A stretch of DNA of 64,000 nt from Prorocentrum cordatum (lineage: Eukaryota > Sar > Dinophyceae > Prorocentrales > Prorocentraceae), in contig CAUYUJ010009447.1 in the NCBI GenBank assembly GCA_963575745.1, forward strand, positions 37,501 through 101,500, written 5' to 3'. The notes under the pieces are model-generated. The model did not search any database, was not told where the DNA came from, and saw only the letters and a list, made by a program, of their open reading frames with translations. How positions within the stretch are numbered: position 1 is the first letter of the stretch; every line of letters begins with the position of its first letter. A program made the position numbers and the translations under genes. Below, piece after piece: positions 10,263 through 20,668 of this stretch.

Positions 10263-11340
10263 TGGGGCAGCAGGGAGGGCCATTCTGCTGATCGTTTATG
10301 GGCCGGTGGGGATACTTTTGGTTCGCGATCGACGCGGAGCAACCGCGCGCCGTCAAAAAGGCGAAGCGACTACGCCACGTCATACATTAGGCCCTAAGCG
10401 CCAGGTGCGGGCCGCCGCTCAGGCGGCGAAAACGACGCAGAAGACCGGGAAGGTCACGCCAAGCCGGGGAGGTCCAGGAGGAGGGCCTCGCTGCACACCA
10501 AAATAATGAACGAACCAAAATCAGACGTCGCGCATGTGCACGTCGACCACGAAGAGGCGAAACAGCGGGCGAATGTCGCAGCGAGGGTCGACAGCCAGGC
10601 CGGCGAACCGTCGTGGGCGGCAGAGCGCGGCGCTGCAAGCTATCTCTCACGCGCGGGGTGAGCGCCAGGCGTAGAGAACGCAGAACCCAGTGTTCCCGGA
10701 GGCGCCCACCAGCCAAAGCGCGCCCCGTCGGCGAGGCAACCCTCAGAGCGAACGGCGCGGCCCGTGCAGATCGATCGTCCCCGGGCGGGTGCTGGCGCTC
10801 AGTCGGTCGAGGGTGACGGCGCGGGGGGCCAGTCCAATCTGGCAATTTGCGCCGCACTGGCGCCGCCAGCACCGGCCCCGGCGCCCTGGGGGGGCGCCGC
10901 GGACCGGGGGGGGCCGCCAGCAGAGGCGGGGAGCGAAGGGGGGCGGTGTGCCATGGCCACGAGATAGGCGAGCCCGGGCACCTCCTGGCAGGGGGGAGGG
11001 GGCACGGGGGCGGCAGAAAATGCGAAGTATCCGCGGGGGGCGCGGGGGCGCGGGGGCGGGGGGGGGCGGTGGGGGGGGGCGCAGCTAACAGCCGCAGCAA
11101 CGGCGAAGAGCCCTCGGGGCCCGTGGGCCAGGAAGCGGGCGGGGGGCGGGCGAGGGGCGGCGGCAGAAGCCGCAGAGAGGAGCAGAGACAGGGGGGCGCG
11201 GGCGCGGGGGCGGGGGCCAGGGGGCGCGTGGGGGCGGGCGCGGGGTAGCGGCTAACAGCCGCGGACAGCCGCGGGGGGCGGGGGCCGGGGGGCGGGCGGG
11301 GGGCGGAACCGGGGGCGAGGGCGCCGCCGCCCAGAGAACG
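10263..11340. other. GC-rich DNA with strong G runs
   Basis: No gene seen. 11,020-11,330 is very G-rich on the plus strand (repeated GCGGGGGCGCGGGGGCGGGG words) and is a candidate for G-quadruplex formation. The long reverse-strand Pro/Ala/Arg frame across it is a composition artefact. Confidence 0.5.
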
Positions 11341-11440
11341 TTTGACATGATATTTTCGTGACCCCCCCATCTTTGTTATATCAGCTTTAAAATGACATGA
11401 TTTTTCTGGTAAGATAAAAAATGACATGATTTTTGCTGGT
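11341..11440 (+). repeat. repeated ACATGATTTTT words (copy A)
   Basis: Words GACATGATATTTTC, ATGACATGATTTTTCTGG and ATGACATGATTTTTGCTGG occur within 100 bp in a locally AT-rich island. The same word recurs at 31,920-32,055. Confidence 0.6.
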
Positions 11441-11860
11441 ACACACTTATGGTATGAGTTCGAGAACCATTCATACATACACACGTGTGTATGATGTACA
11501 CTTATATGTATGTAGATATGTTTCTACACCTGTACAACCATGTATCTGTAGATGCGCACAAAAATACGTATACGCATGCGCCAACAACGTGGGAATCTAC
11601 ACATGTCTACATGTGTGCACCTATTTTCTGCATACCCCTCGCACGGACCGCTTCCCTAAGGAGCTCCGCGGCCCCAATGACCAAGGGGCATGCGCATGCG
11701 GCCTCCCTCCATTTTCGGTGCACCCCTCACACGAGCCGTGGCCTTCTGGGGATGCGGATATGGCGCTAGCCTCGGAATGTGCACCGCACGAGAGCGAGGG
11801 CCTCCCCCCGCATCCCTTCCCTCCGTTCCCTCCCGCTCCCCCTCCTCCTTCTTCGTGTGT
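11441..11860. other. intergenic with diverged satellite pieces
   Basis: 11,450-11,620 is rich in ACACGTGTGTATGATG and TATGTATGTAG-like words. 11,630-11,775 contains two diverged partial units of the 1.4-kb satellite (CATACCCCTCGCACGG; GTGCACCCCTCACACG). No gene. Confidence 0.45.
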
Positions 11861-12065
11861 TGGTGTTCTCTCTCTCTCTCTCTCTGTCCCTCTCTCGCTC
11901 TCCGTATGTTTATTATTTCCGTCTTTCCCTGTCTCTCTCTCTATATATGGTTCCGTCTCGCTTCTTCTGTATACCTCTCTCTCTATCCCTCTCTCTTTCT
12001 CTCTCTCCCTCTCGTTCTCTATATGTACTCGCGTCTATATTTCTCGCCATCTCTCGTTCTGTCTT
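11861..12065 (+). repeat. CT-rich microsatellite
   Basis: Imperfect CTCTCTCTCC repeats. The reading frames on both strands (LSLS / RERE) are repeat-encoded. 12,066-12,795 after it shows no gene. It has a few GTCGTCGTC words near 12,355-12,395. Confidence 0.85.
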
Positions 12066-12799
12066 TCCCCCCCCATCGGTCGAACAGAACATCAGTCGAT
12101 TCTCGGAGGGCCGCGTCGGTTTCAGGCCGCGCATCTTTCGGTGTCGTTGTCGGTCTCGCCGCCGCGGCGGACGCGGGTGGGGCGTCGGTGCCGCGCCCGC
12201 CGCGACACGTTGGTACGAGGGGCCATCGGACGGGTCAGCGGCCACGGGCGACGGGCCAACTAGGGCCGCGGCCCGTGCGGCACGCGCAAGAATCGCTCGG
12301 TCATGCCAGGAAGGTCCCAGGCTTTGTAGGACGGGGGCACGTCATCGAGCGCGCAGTTGTCGTCGTCGTCGTCGCCAACGTCGTCGTCGTCGCACCCGTT
12401 GCCCACGGCTGATGTTGGTCCACATACTTGCATGTTTCGCCCCGTGCGCGGGAACCATCACAGGCACAGGCCTCGGCTGCTAACGAACGAAACTGCCATG
12501 GGGATACCATGAAACCGCGCGGCCACGATCAGGCCACGCCACGGGCCACGATAAGGCAAGGGGCCACGATAAAAGGGGAACGGGTCACGGACACTAGGCA
12601 CTAGGGACGGGGCGTGGCGGGTCGCAATCCACCCAGCCGTAGAAGGCGCAACGCCACGCCGATGTGAAAACATTTAGAGTTCGATTGAACATGGGCATGG
12701 CCCGTTCCGCTGGCCGCGCAGGTCGCAGAGGGTCGCGAGGGTCGCGGTTCGGTCCAGTATGTCGCAGTGTATGATCGATCAGGTCGCTGTATCCTGATA

Positions 12800-13148
12800 G
12801 ATTGTTCTCTCTCTCCCTCTCTCTGCCCATCTCGCTTTATCGCTCGGTCTCATTATCTTTCGTGCGATGCCTCTATGTGCAAATATCCCTTGCTTTATTT
12901 ATCTCCCTCGCGCTCGCGCTCTCCCTCTCTCTAAACATAGTGTATCGCTCGCTCTCTCCCTGTTCCTCTCTCTCTCTTCCACCTCGTTCTCTCTCGCTCT
13001 CCCTATCGCTCTCTCGCGCTCGCTCGCAATATCGTTTCGCTATGTCTTTATATGTATGTCGAGCTCTCGTTATATCTCTCTCTCTCTCTCTCGCTCGTTC
13101 TCGCTCGCTCGCTCGGTCGCTCTCGCTCGCTCGGTCGTTCTCGCTTTA

Positions 13149-13208
<60 letters not shown>

Positions 13209-13330
13209 CCTATCTCTCGCCTTCTGTCTCTATCTATCTATCGATGCATATGTATGTATATATCTCTCGCTATCTATCTCTTGAACTCTCTTTATATGTA
13301 CATCTCGTCCATCCGTCTCTCCATGCCCCT
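12800..13330 (+). repeat. long CT/CTCG microsatellite
   Basis: Around 500 bp of CTCTCT and CTCGCTCG words, with a pure CT run near 13,153-13,195. No coding potential. 13,331-13,818 continues pyrimidine-rich and then mixed, with no supported gene. Confidence 0.9.
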
Positions 13331-13818
13331 CTCCGATCTCATTTCCCACTCCTGTCTCCTCTCCCCCTATCCCTCCACCCTCCCTGTCCCCCTCTCCCAC
13401 TATCACTCTTTCCGCCACTACGTCCGAGCCCGACGGCGCCCACCCCCCATCTCCATCCCTCCATCCGTGCTCCCGGGCCTTCTCTTCACACCGCAGGAGG
13501 GGCAAGGGGGCGTGGGGAGCAGGGGAAGAGGATGGTGGGGAGGGAGGGGGAGGAGAGGAGGACGACTGGGGAGGGCTGGTGAACACCATCGGCGGGCTGT
13601 TGCCCGAGCAAACCGTGCGTCGTCCTGCGACGCCCCGCAGCCGTGCCGTCAGTGCCTGGGCGCACTTCGAGCTCACGTGCAGAACGTTAGGCCAGCGGCA
13701 TCATCCTCGCCTCCTCGCCAGTTTCCCTCCTCATATTCCGTGTTTCATTCGCCCTCGTCATCCATATCTTCTTCGTTCGGGGTTATTGTGGCATTCTTGG
13801 GGATGCTCGCTCGGGCCA

Positions 13819-14270
13819 TTAAACTGTTGTGTCTGCATCGGCTTGCACCGACAAACCGTCGAGGACGATATCGGCAATCAAATCTGAAAACTGCGCTGGA
13901 TACACCGCGGCGTCCGAACACACACCCGAAGACGATTGCTCCGCAGTGGCTGCGGGCCGACGGCGAAACCTGCGTGCAAACTTATATGGCCTCTGCTGGC
14001 CTGTCAGTGCTTTCGACGCTGCACCCTTAGAGCATATGAGGCGGACCGACTGCTCATGCGAAAAAGAAACTACACGCAACTCAGATGGCAGCAAATTCCC
14101 TGATCCGAAGCCTCCGAGGTAGGTCACAAGCTTTTTTGCAGCCACTGTGTCCAGGGCCTGTCGCAGCGGGCTCGCGATGAACATCAGGGAGTCCAGGGGC
14201 TGCGCAATCAGGATGCGGACGCCCCTGGCGTAGGCGAAGGGGATCAGGCACGACCTGGGCTTGAGGGAAG
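13819..14270 (-). CDS. C-terminal exon of an unrecognised protein
   Basis: The reverse-strand frame runs through PFAYARGVRILIAQPLDSL, MFIASPLRQALDTVAAK, LVTYLGGFGSGNLLPSEL, RVVSFSHEQSVRLI and ARRFRRRPAATAEQS, then DLIADIVLDGLSVQADA and a stop at 13,819-13,821. The residue mix is normal and amphipathic, and the frame loses it abruptly upstream of about 14,270, where GGA/TCC and GAT repeats begin, probably an intron. I do not recognise a domain. The strand matches the neighbouring transposase-like gene, but this need not be the same gene. Confidence 0.45.
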
Positions 14271-15160
14271 GGGTACGCGGGTGGGAGGTGAGAGGGATGA
14301 GGATGGGAAGGGGGAAGTGTGGAAGGGAGGGAGGGGGGGATGAGCAGGAGGAACGGAAAGAACATGAGACGAGACAAAATGCAGAGCGCATGAGGGGCAC
14401 GGGCGGTGCGGGGCGATGACGGGGCGCGAAGAGGTGGAAGGAGCACGGTTGATACCGAGGATCCCGAGGGAGTGATGCCACAGGAGGTGAGGGGGGAGGC
14501 GGAGAGGTCGGGACAATTTCCGCGCAATGCACCGCGATAGATCTCGCGGTGAATTTTGACGCATGGTACAGGAGGAGGAGTCGGAGGAGGAGGAGGAGTG
14601 TGTATGGTGGTGGTGATGTTGGTGGTGACGATAGAGATTATGTTGATATTGATGGTGTTGATCATGTTGATGGTGATGTTGATGCTGATGTTGATGAGGA
14701 GGAGGAGGAGGAGGCGGAGGAGGAACATGCGACGGAGGTAGGAGTAGGATGAGCAGGAGTAGGAGTAGGGATGGAGGAGTAGGAACATGGGTACACCTAG
14801 TTTGGCGTATGAAGAGGAGGAATGTGAAGTGGGAATGGTGAGCCGACGGGGAACGCGTAGGCAGCGCGGGGTCCTCGCCGCCGTCTTCCAGGAAGGGTCG
14901 TCCCCCCATCTCTCCCCCGAAAGGGGGATGAGGGGAAACGGGTGTCGATGGGGCGAGGGGTACCACCCAATACGTGTCCATCCTTCTCCGTTTCCTCCTC
15001 CGCATCATCATCATCCTCCTTATCGTTCTGCCCCATCCTCGTCGGCATCCTCATCTTGTTCCTCATCCTCGACCTCATCATCGGCCTCATCACCCGCCTC
15101 ATCCTCCTCCTCCTCCTCCTCCTCCTCCTCCTCCTCCTCCTCCTCTTCATTTCTCCTGTT
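14271..15160. repeat. GGA, GAT and TCC microsatellites
   Basis: 14,270-14,345 GGA-rich; 14,565-14,760 GGAGGA and TGATGTTGATG words; 14,985-15,155 CATCATC and TCC runs. Frames over these are low-complexity. 14,790-14,980 is mixed with no gene. Confidence 0.8.
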
Positions 15161-15720
15161 ACGTTATATGATCGATTGCTGATTTAGTTGCCATGCACCC
15201 TGACATCACGAGACCAGTGAAATTCGCTTCCAGCACGTCCAGTCTGTCAGACGAGCCAAGGGGGTTGTCGTACGACCGCGTCGAACAGAACGAGTCGGAG
15301 ACCATCCATGTCGTGGACGTCGGTGCGAGAATCAAGGCACCCGACGGTGCGATGGTGGCAACCGTGAACAACAGGTACAGTAGCCCACGTAACGTTGTTA
15401 CACCATGCCACTCCCACGCCATACTGGTATCATTCCAAGCTCGAAACCGATCAACCGAGAATGCTATGTTGGACATTGAAATCTTGCAAGCGACCCTCGA
15501 TAGCGAGTGGAAGCAATCGACGAGACATGTGCTCCGATCGATGGTGGCCAATTGAAGTTGGACGGCGCGCGTGGCTGCCTCGAGCATGTGCAGCGGCCCG
15601 TCAACGAACGACGTCGGGGATCCTGATTGCGAGAGAGATGCTGCCGTCGCCGCCGCCCAGCAGAATGCCTCGTAGTGGACTGGCAAACCGCGCGGCACAG
15701 CCATCCCGATCGCGCTCTGG
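15159..15720 (-). other. unexplained open frame beside the transposase-like gene
   Basis: One reverse-strand frame stays open for about 238 codons (to 15,875) with moderately hydrophobic parts (LRGLLYLLFTVATIAPSGAL). A 120-codon plus-strand frame (15,193-15,555) overlaps it. The upstream third lies over the last transposase exon in another frame, so at least that part is a shadow. I cannot decide whether either frame is used. It could be 3' flanking DNA of the transposon. Confidence 0.25.
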
Positions 15721-15724
15721 ACCA

Positions 15725-18700
15725 TTAGACCCGCCAGCGCGGTGCGAAATGTGGGAGCCATGGCCCAGGCGAAGTGAAATGATGGTTCCCGAGGCGCGCC
15801 TGCAAGTCTATCAAATTGAAGACTCGTCTTGGAAACGTTCGGCGGTGGCAGAACATGGCAAGAGCCTTCAAGCAAACATTCAGGGACTCATCCAAGTAAC
15901 ACGCATAGAGCGACGCTGCACCTTGGAAGACCATCCTGAAACGGGATGCTCAGAACTACCATAGGCCATTTATCTTCGCACATCGTGCCCCGCGATTCGC
16001 GACGCGCGGTTACATTCGCGCCTTCGCGCCTCTTCCTTGCAGACGGGTAGTTCTCCAGTCCAGCCCTAGGCCCAGGCGTGCGACGTGCGATTATCGTCGC
16101 GCCCCTGGTGGTGACTTAGTACACTTCGATGCCGTCCGTCGCGAGATCCACCGCGAATTCCACCGCGATGGATTTCGCGATGGATTTCACCAGTCGCCCG
16201 GCCCTCCAACCAGGAGGGACGATTGCGAAATCCATCGCGAAATCTATCGCTGTAGGTCTTGCGGTGGATCTCGCGTCGACACTCTCTTCCACCCATGGCG
16301 TGCACGCGAATGGTTTCGGGGTGGGCTGGCGATGGGCCATGGTTCGGGGGTGGGTTCAGGAGTTCCAGGGCCCATGTCGAGGAAACGATCACTGCGCCTG
16401 AGCACTGAGCACGAATGAATGGGATGTCTGGCGAAATCGAGGCGGTCCAGCGCGTGGCAACGAGGTGCTGAAGTTCATTTCCAGGGCGAGCCCGCTGCAT
16501 CGACACACCGACTATGAGATGCGTTGATACCGTTTCGATCCTGTGAACGAAATGACAGAGCATGTGGTTCTTCGGCACGCTCGCCACCCCAGCTGATCGA
16601 CAACACGTGTGAAACATCTCCAAATGATATTGCATTCTGCCAGCGCTTTCGAGATCGATCACGAACCGTTTGGACTTCATCTCTTTTATGAAAGCTTGGA
16701 TTGCCTCCCCAGCGCCCAGCATGGCTGCTCCGAATCTGCGCACGCCACCGTGCTTCACAAGCATATCAATCGAGAAGCCCAACAGCACGGCGGTCTCTGC
16801 CGCTTTGGTGCTCATGTGCCCTCCGCGATGCTTCTGGTTCTGAAGCGAATCTACTTATAACCTTGCAAACTCGAGTGCGCAGCACCATGATGGATCATCA
16901 AGGCATGGCAGCACATGAAACCAAACAATTCGGAACACAGAGGTCGAACTAGAGGTCTTGATATCATGCCCCGTTGATGGGTGTCAAACTTGATTTTGAA
17001 ATCCACCGCGAAATCCATCGCGATGGATTTCGCGATGGATTTCCGCATCCTTGCCCCTCCTCTCCCTCTTGCTACACCCGCCTCCATCACCCTTGCGGTT
17101 CGTCGCAGTCTTCCTCCTCCTCCTCTTCCTCCTCCTCCTCCTCCTCCTCCTCCTCCTCCCCCTCCTCTTCTCCGTCCTCCTCATCCTCCTCATCCTCATC
17201 CTCCGCATCATTCCCAGTACTCCCCTTCCTCATGCTACTCTGGCTCTCCTCCTGCGTATCCTTCCCACCACTGCTCAGCATGATCCCCCCACCCGCATCA
17301 ACCCCCTACCATCCCGACATCGTTCGCCTCATCATCATGATCCGGCTCCTCCTCCTCCTCCTCCCCCTCCTCCTCCTCCTCCTCCTCCTCATCGTCATCA
17401 TCATGTTGCAGCAATCCAAAAGTGGTATCCTGGAGGTTGTAGCCACGTCGTTTGCCGAGCATGCCGCGAGTCAAGTTGCCGATCTTCCTGTCGGCCTTGA
17501 GGTCAGCCTGCTCGTCCTGCCAGGTGTCCAGCTCCGCCTTCAAGAATCGGGTTCCGACGTCGACGACAGCGTCGACGCCGCCGCCCACGCGCCACGGGTT
17601 GCTGAGAAGAAGCCCCCACAACGCGGCCGACGTGTAGTTGAGGATGGGACCGAGGAAGACTGCATGTAGTTCGTCGATCGCCAGCGTCGAAGCAGGGCTT
17701 GCATACAGCTGACTGTCAAAGAGCGGACTACGCCTCACGATCGGGTCAATGACCTTGCCACGGCAATCCTTCCGCGCCCTCCATAGGACGACCTGCAGTG
17801 GAAGACGTTGCTTCTCAACGTCAGCTATGTTCCAAAGTCCAGGAGATGGATCCAATCTGTCACCAATATGTATTGTGACGTGTCCGAACCGATGCTCCCT
17901 GGATGCTAACCTGCCGCCGATGCCTTTCGGTGGTTTTTCCCATCGCATGATGGACGCGAATAGCCGCCGATCTTCCTCCGTCGAGATTGTCAGGCTGACT
18001 TCGCAGCGTGCACAGGACATGTCGTAGTCGGCGTGGCTCCTCTGGACCCATGGAGGCGCAGTTGGTGTCCCCATGTCGCAGCTGTGGCAGTACAGCTCAC
18101 GTTTGGACACGGTGCAGAACGGGCATGGTGAATACGTAGATCCCCATCCAGCTATCCCAAGCGAGTGGCAATATTCACTCCAATCTCCTTTGATGTATAG
18201 CTGGATTGCGCTGAACAATAAAGGTCGACCATCCTTCAGAGGATCACCCTCTGGCCAATCACGGCCGTCGTGCATCTTGGGCGGGGTCGTGCCAGCTTGA
18301 AGCGTTCGCAGCTGCCACTGCAGTGACTGCAAGACTGGCCAGGTGGTACAGTTGCCCCTGCAGCCGCAGGTACAAGCATCGCCATCTTTGATGGCGGCGT
18401 AGAAGTGCCTTCGCTTGGTCAGCAGGTTAATGATCCAGATCCCCGTGACGCTCTCCGAGCGCCCCGCGGCCTGTTGGACGAATGACACCCCGTCCAGGTA
18501 TACTGCGAGGGGCAGTGGTCTCTGGCGGCCTTGGGCAGCTGCTGCGAGCACAGCTGGGTGTTGCTTGTACGCGGGAACGTCCAGGACTGATTCTGGCCCG
18601 TCCGTGTCGTCCAGCCAGTTGGTGATCCGATCATCATGTCGGAGCTCGCGTTCTAGGGAATCCCAAAGTCTGCGCACTGGAACCGTCCACACTGTGCGCG

Positions 18701-19046
18701 CCGCACCTAACCCCTTCCGTTGGACTGGCACGTCGATGTAGTGCAGCGCGCCTGTCTCAAGCAACACCTTGTCTAGATGATCCTGATGACCGCTTGTTCT
18801 GGAAGGGTCGACTGCGTAGGTGCCGTACGGAGCACCGCTCACACCTGCTTTGTCGGCGTACCAGCACAGCGTTGTCAGGTCCTTCGCCGAGAGGCGGGCG
18901 CAAGAGTACAAGTCGAACAGATGCCGAAACAGAGCAGAGCCAGATTCGCGCTGCGCATCACTCTTAGGTGCCCATCGCCGCGGCGGCGACCTAGTTCGCC
19001 CCGCCATGCGTCCATCGAGCCAAGGAGGGGCTGGATGAACATACAA
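15725..19046 (-). CDS. transposase-like protein, three exons joined by two GA-AG introns
   Basis: The exons I propose are 19046-17430, 16839-16541 and 15935-15725 (reverse strand). Joined, they give about 708 codons with no internal stop, ending at a TAG-type stop at 15,725. Exon 1 carries LPLAVYLDGVSFVQQ, then KDGDACTCGCRGNCTTWP, IKGDWSEYCHSLG and a CPFC motif near 18,110. This order (DG, CGCRG, KGDW.EY, CP.C) recalls Tnp2/CACTA-like and KDZ-like transposases and a family common in dinoflagellates. Exon 2 has PKNHMLCHFVHR. Exon 3 has YLDESLNVCLKALAMFCHRR. Both introns begin GA and end AG and keep the frame: CTCCAG|GATACC..TTCAG|AACC and CACAG|GATCG..TTTCAG|GATGG. Each intron contains the AAATCCACCGCG palindrome, and intron 1 also a TCC microsatellite. 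The ATG at 19,046 is the first possible; an upstream exon is not excluded. The exact superfamily is uncertain. Confidence 0.7.
16138..16280. repeat. AAATCCACCGCG palindrome, intron copy
   Basis: The left arm (16,141-16,190) and right arm (16,223-16,278) are diverged inverted copies, each built of GATCCACCGCG and ATGGATTTCGCGATGG words. It lies within the second intron of the transposase-like gene. Confidence 0.75.
16996..17043. repeat. AAATCCACCGCG palindrome, intron copy
   Basis: A 46-48-bp nearly perfect palindrome: GAAATCCACCGCGAAATCC facing GGATTTCGCGATGGATTTC. It lies in the first intron of the transposase-like gene, next to a TCC microsatellite (17,110-17,215). Confidence 0.85.
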
Positions 19047-19049
19047 GGA

Positions 19050-19270
19050 TTCACAACATCGTCATCATCATCAGCATCATCATCATCATCATCAGCATCA
19101 TCAGCATCAGCATCAGCATCATCATCATCAACATCATCATCATCACCTTCATCATCATGATTGTCATCATCACCATTAACACCACCTTCATCATCAGCAG
19201 CATCATCACCGTCACCGTGCATCACATCTTCACAGCCATCATCCCTCCCTTCCTCCATCCCCTCCTCACG
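19050..19270 (+). repeat. CAT microsatellite upstream of the transposase-like gene
   Basis: Imperfect CATCATCATCAGCATC repeats. No coding sense. It sits immediately 5' of the reverse-strand gene start. Confidence 0.85.
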
Positions 19271-20668
19271 CTCATCATCATCCATCCCATCCTGCGCCCG
19301 CGCCCGTCCTGGGGCCGCAACGCTCCGACGATGGCCGACTCGGGGAGTTCGCGCCGCCGCCTCGAAGCCCCGCCGAGCTCTGGCTGGTGACGAGTGGTCC
19401 GACGAGTCACGGGCTGCTCGTGATCACAGACAAGGAGAACGATCAGGATGGGGTTGGGGCAGCTTTGACCACCCCAGGCACCCCCGTTGTGTCGAGGGTG
19501 ATCAGAGAGAGGAGGCAGAGGAGAACGAGGATAACGAGGAGGGGATTCCGAGGAGGAGGAAGAGGATGTGGAGGGAGGACGGGGGTGATGAGGAGACGAG
19601 CAGGAGGTGGTGAGGAAGGTCGGGGATCTGATCCTCTCAACGGTCGCAGTACCGCACCCCCACATGCCGAGCCACCGATCGTGTTCCTCCCCCCAGCGCC
19701 CTGTCACCCACGCCGTTGTTCTCGTCAGTCATTCCTCCTCGCCATCCTCGCTCATATCACCCTCGTACCTTCTCCGTCGCAATTTTGGCTCGAGATGCGG
19801 TGGTTCGGCACGGGGGCATGCCATGACTTGCTGCGTTTTTGAGCTAACCCTGAACGCAGTATGCGTCATACTCTCGTCATTCTTAGCTCACGGCCAGAGT
19901 CACCACGTGCCGAGACGCAAACGTCGGCAGGCACCAGGAGCTCCATGAGCACGCAGGCCCGCCCTGAATTGCGAGGAGGACTGGGGGCTTGCTCGCGCGC
20001 CTCGCCGCGCGCAGCTCGGGCAGCTGGCTGTCAGCCACCCAGCCAAGTGCGGTGCAGAGGCAGTGGCGGCCTCGGCTGCCAAATCGATCCACCCGACAAG
20101 AAAAATGGGTTGCGGGCGCTTGTGGATGTGTTTTTCTGGTCCGCGGCAGGCGTTTCGAAATCCACCGGGAAATCCACCGCGGTGGATTTCGCGGTGGATT
20201 TCGAAATCCACCGGGTGATTTGCTGTTTTTTATGGTGCCAAATCAACAATCCACCGTGAAATCCACCGGGTATTTTTGGGCGAAATCCACCGGGTAATTT
20301 TGCCACCCGAGACGCGTTTTTGGCCCTACAGCGGAGTGTCCGATGCAGTTTTTTGGGTTGGCGGCCCTCCTGAGGACAATTTTGCTCTCCGAGGGTCTGC
20401 TCCTGCCGAAAACAACTCCCCCAGAGGGTTTCCTAGGTACCCCCCCTGCGACGTGCTGCTATCTTCGCGCCAGCGCGGAGACCTTCGCGCCCATGCGGGG
20501 GGGGGACTTGGATTTCGATACACCTCCGAAAGTTTGGCCCGCGAGGCCCGCCAGCCTGCCTGCCTAAGTCGGCCCATCGATCCTACCGACCTGCGCCGGG
20601 AGCTCGGGCCCGAAGGAACTGCCCCATCCTCGTGGCCACCTGGCGAGCTCCCAGAGGACGGTGCACGC
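19271..20668. other. intergenic region with palindrome copies
   Basis: No gene seen between the transposase-like gene and the end of the next reverse-strand gene. 19,500-19,610 is GA-rich. At 19,774-19,794 is a spliced-leader-like word ending AATTTTGGCTCGAG. At 20,154-20,216 there is an AAATCCACCGGG/CCGCGG palindrome, with partial copies at 20,249-20,300 (AATCCACCG.G words). Confidence 0.5.

Noticed and set aside
10387-11484. 365-codon reverse-strand frame
   Set aside because: Pro/Ala/Arg-rich composition from G-runs; it ends in AT-rich non-coding DNA and has no motif.
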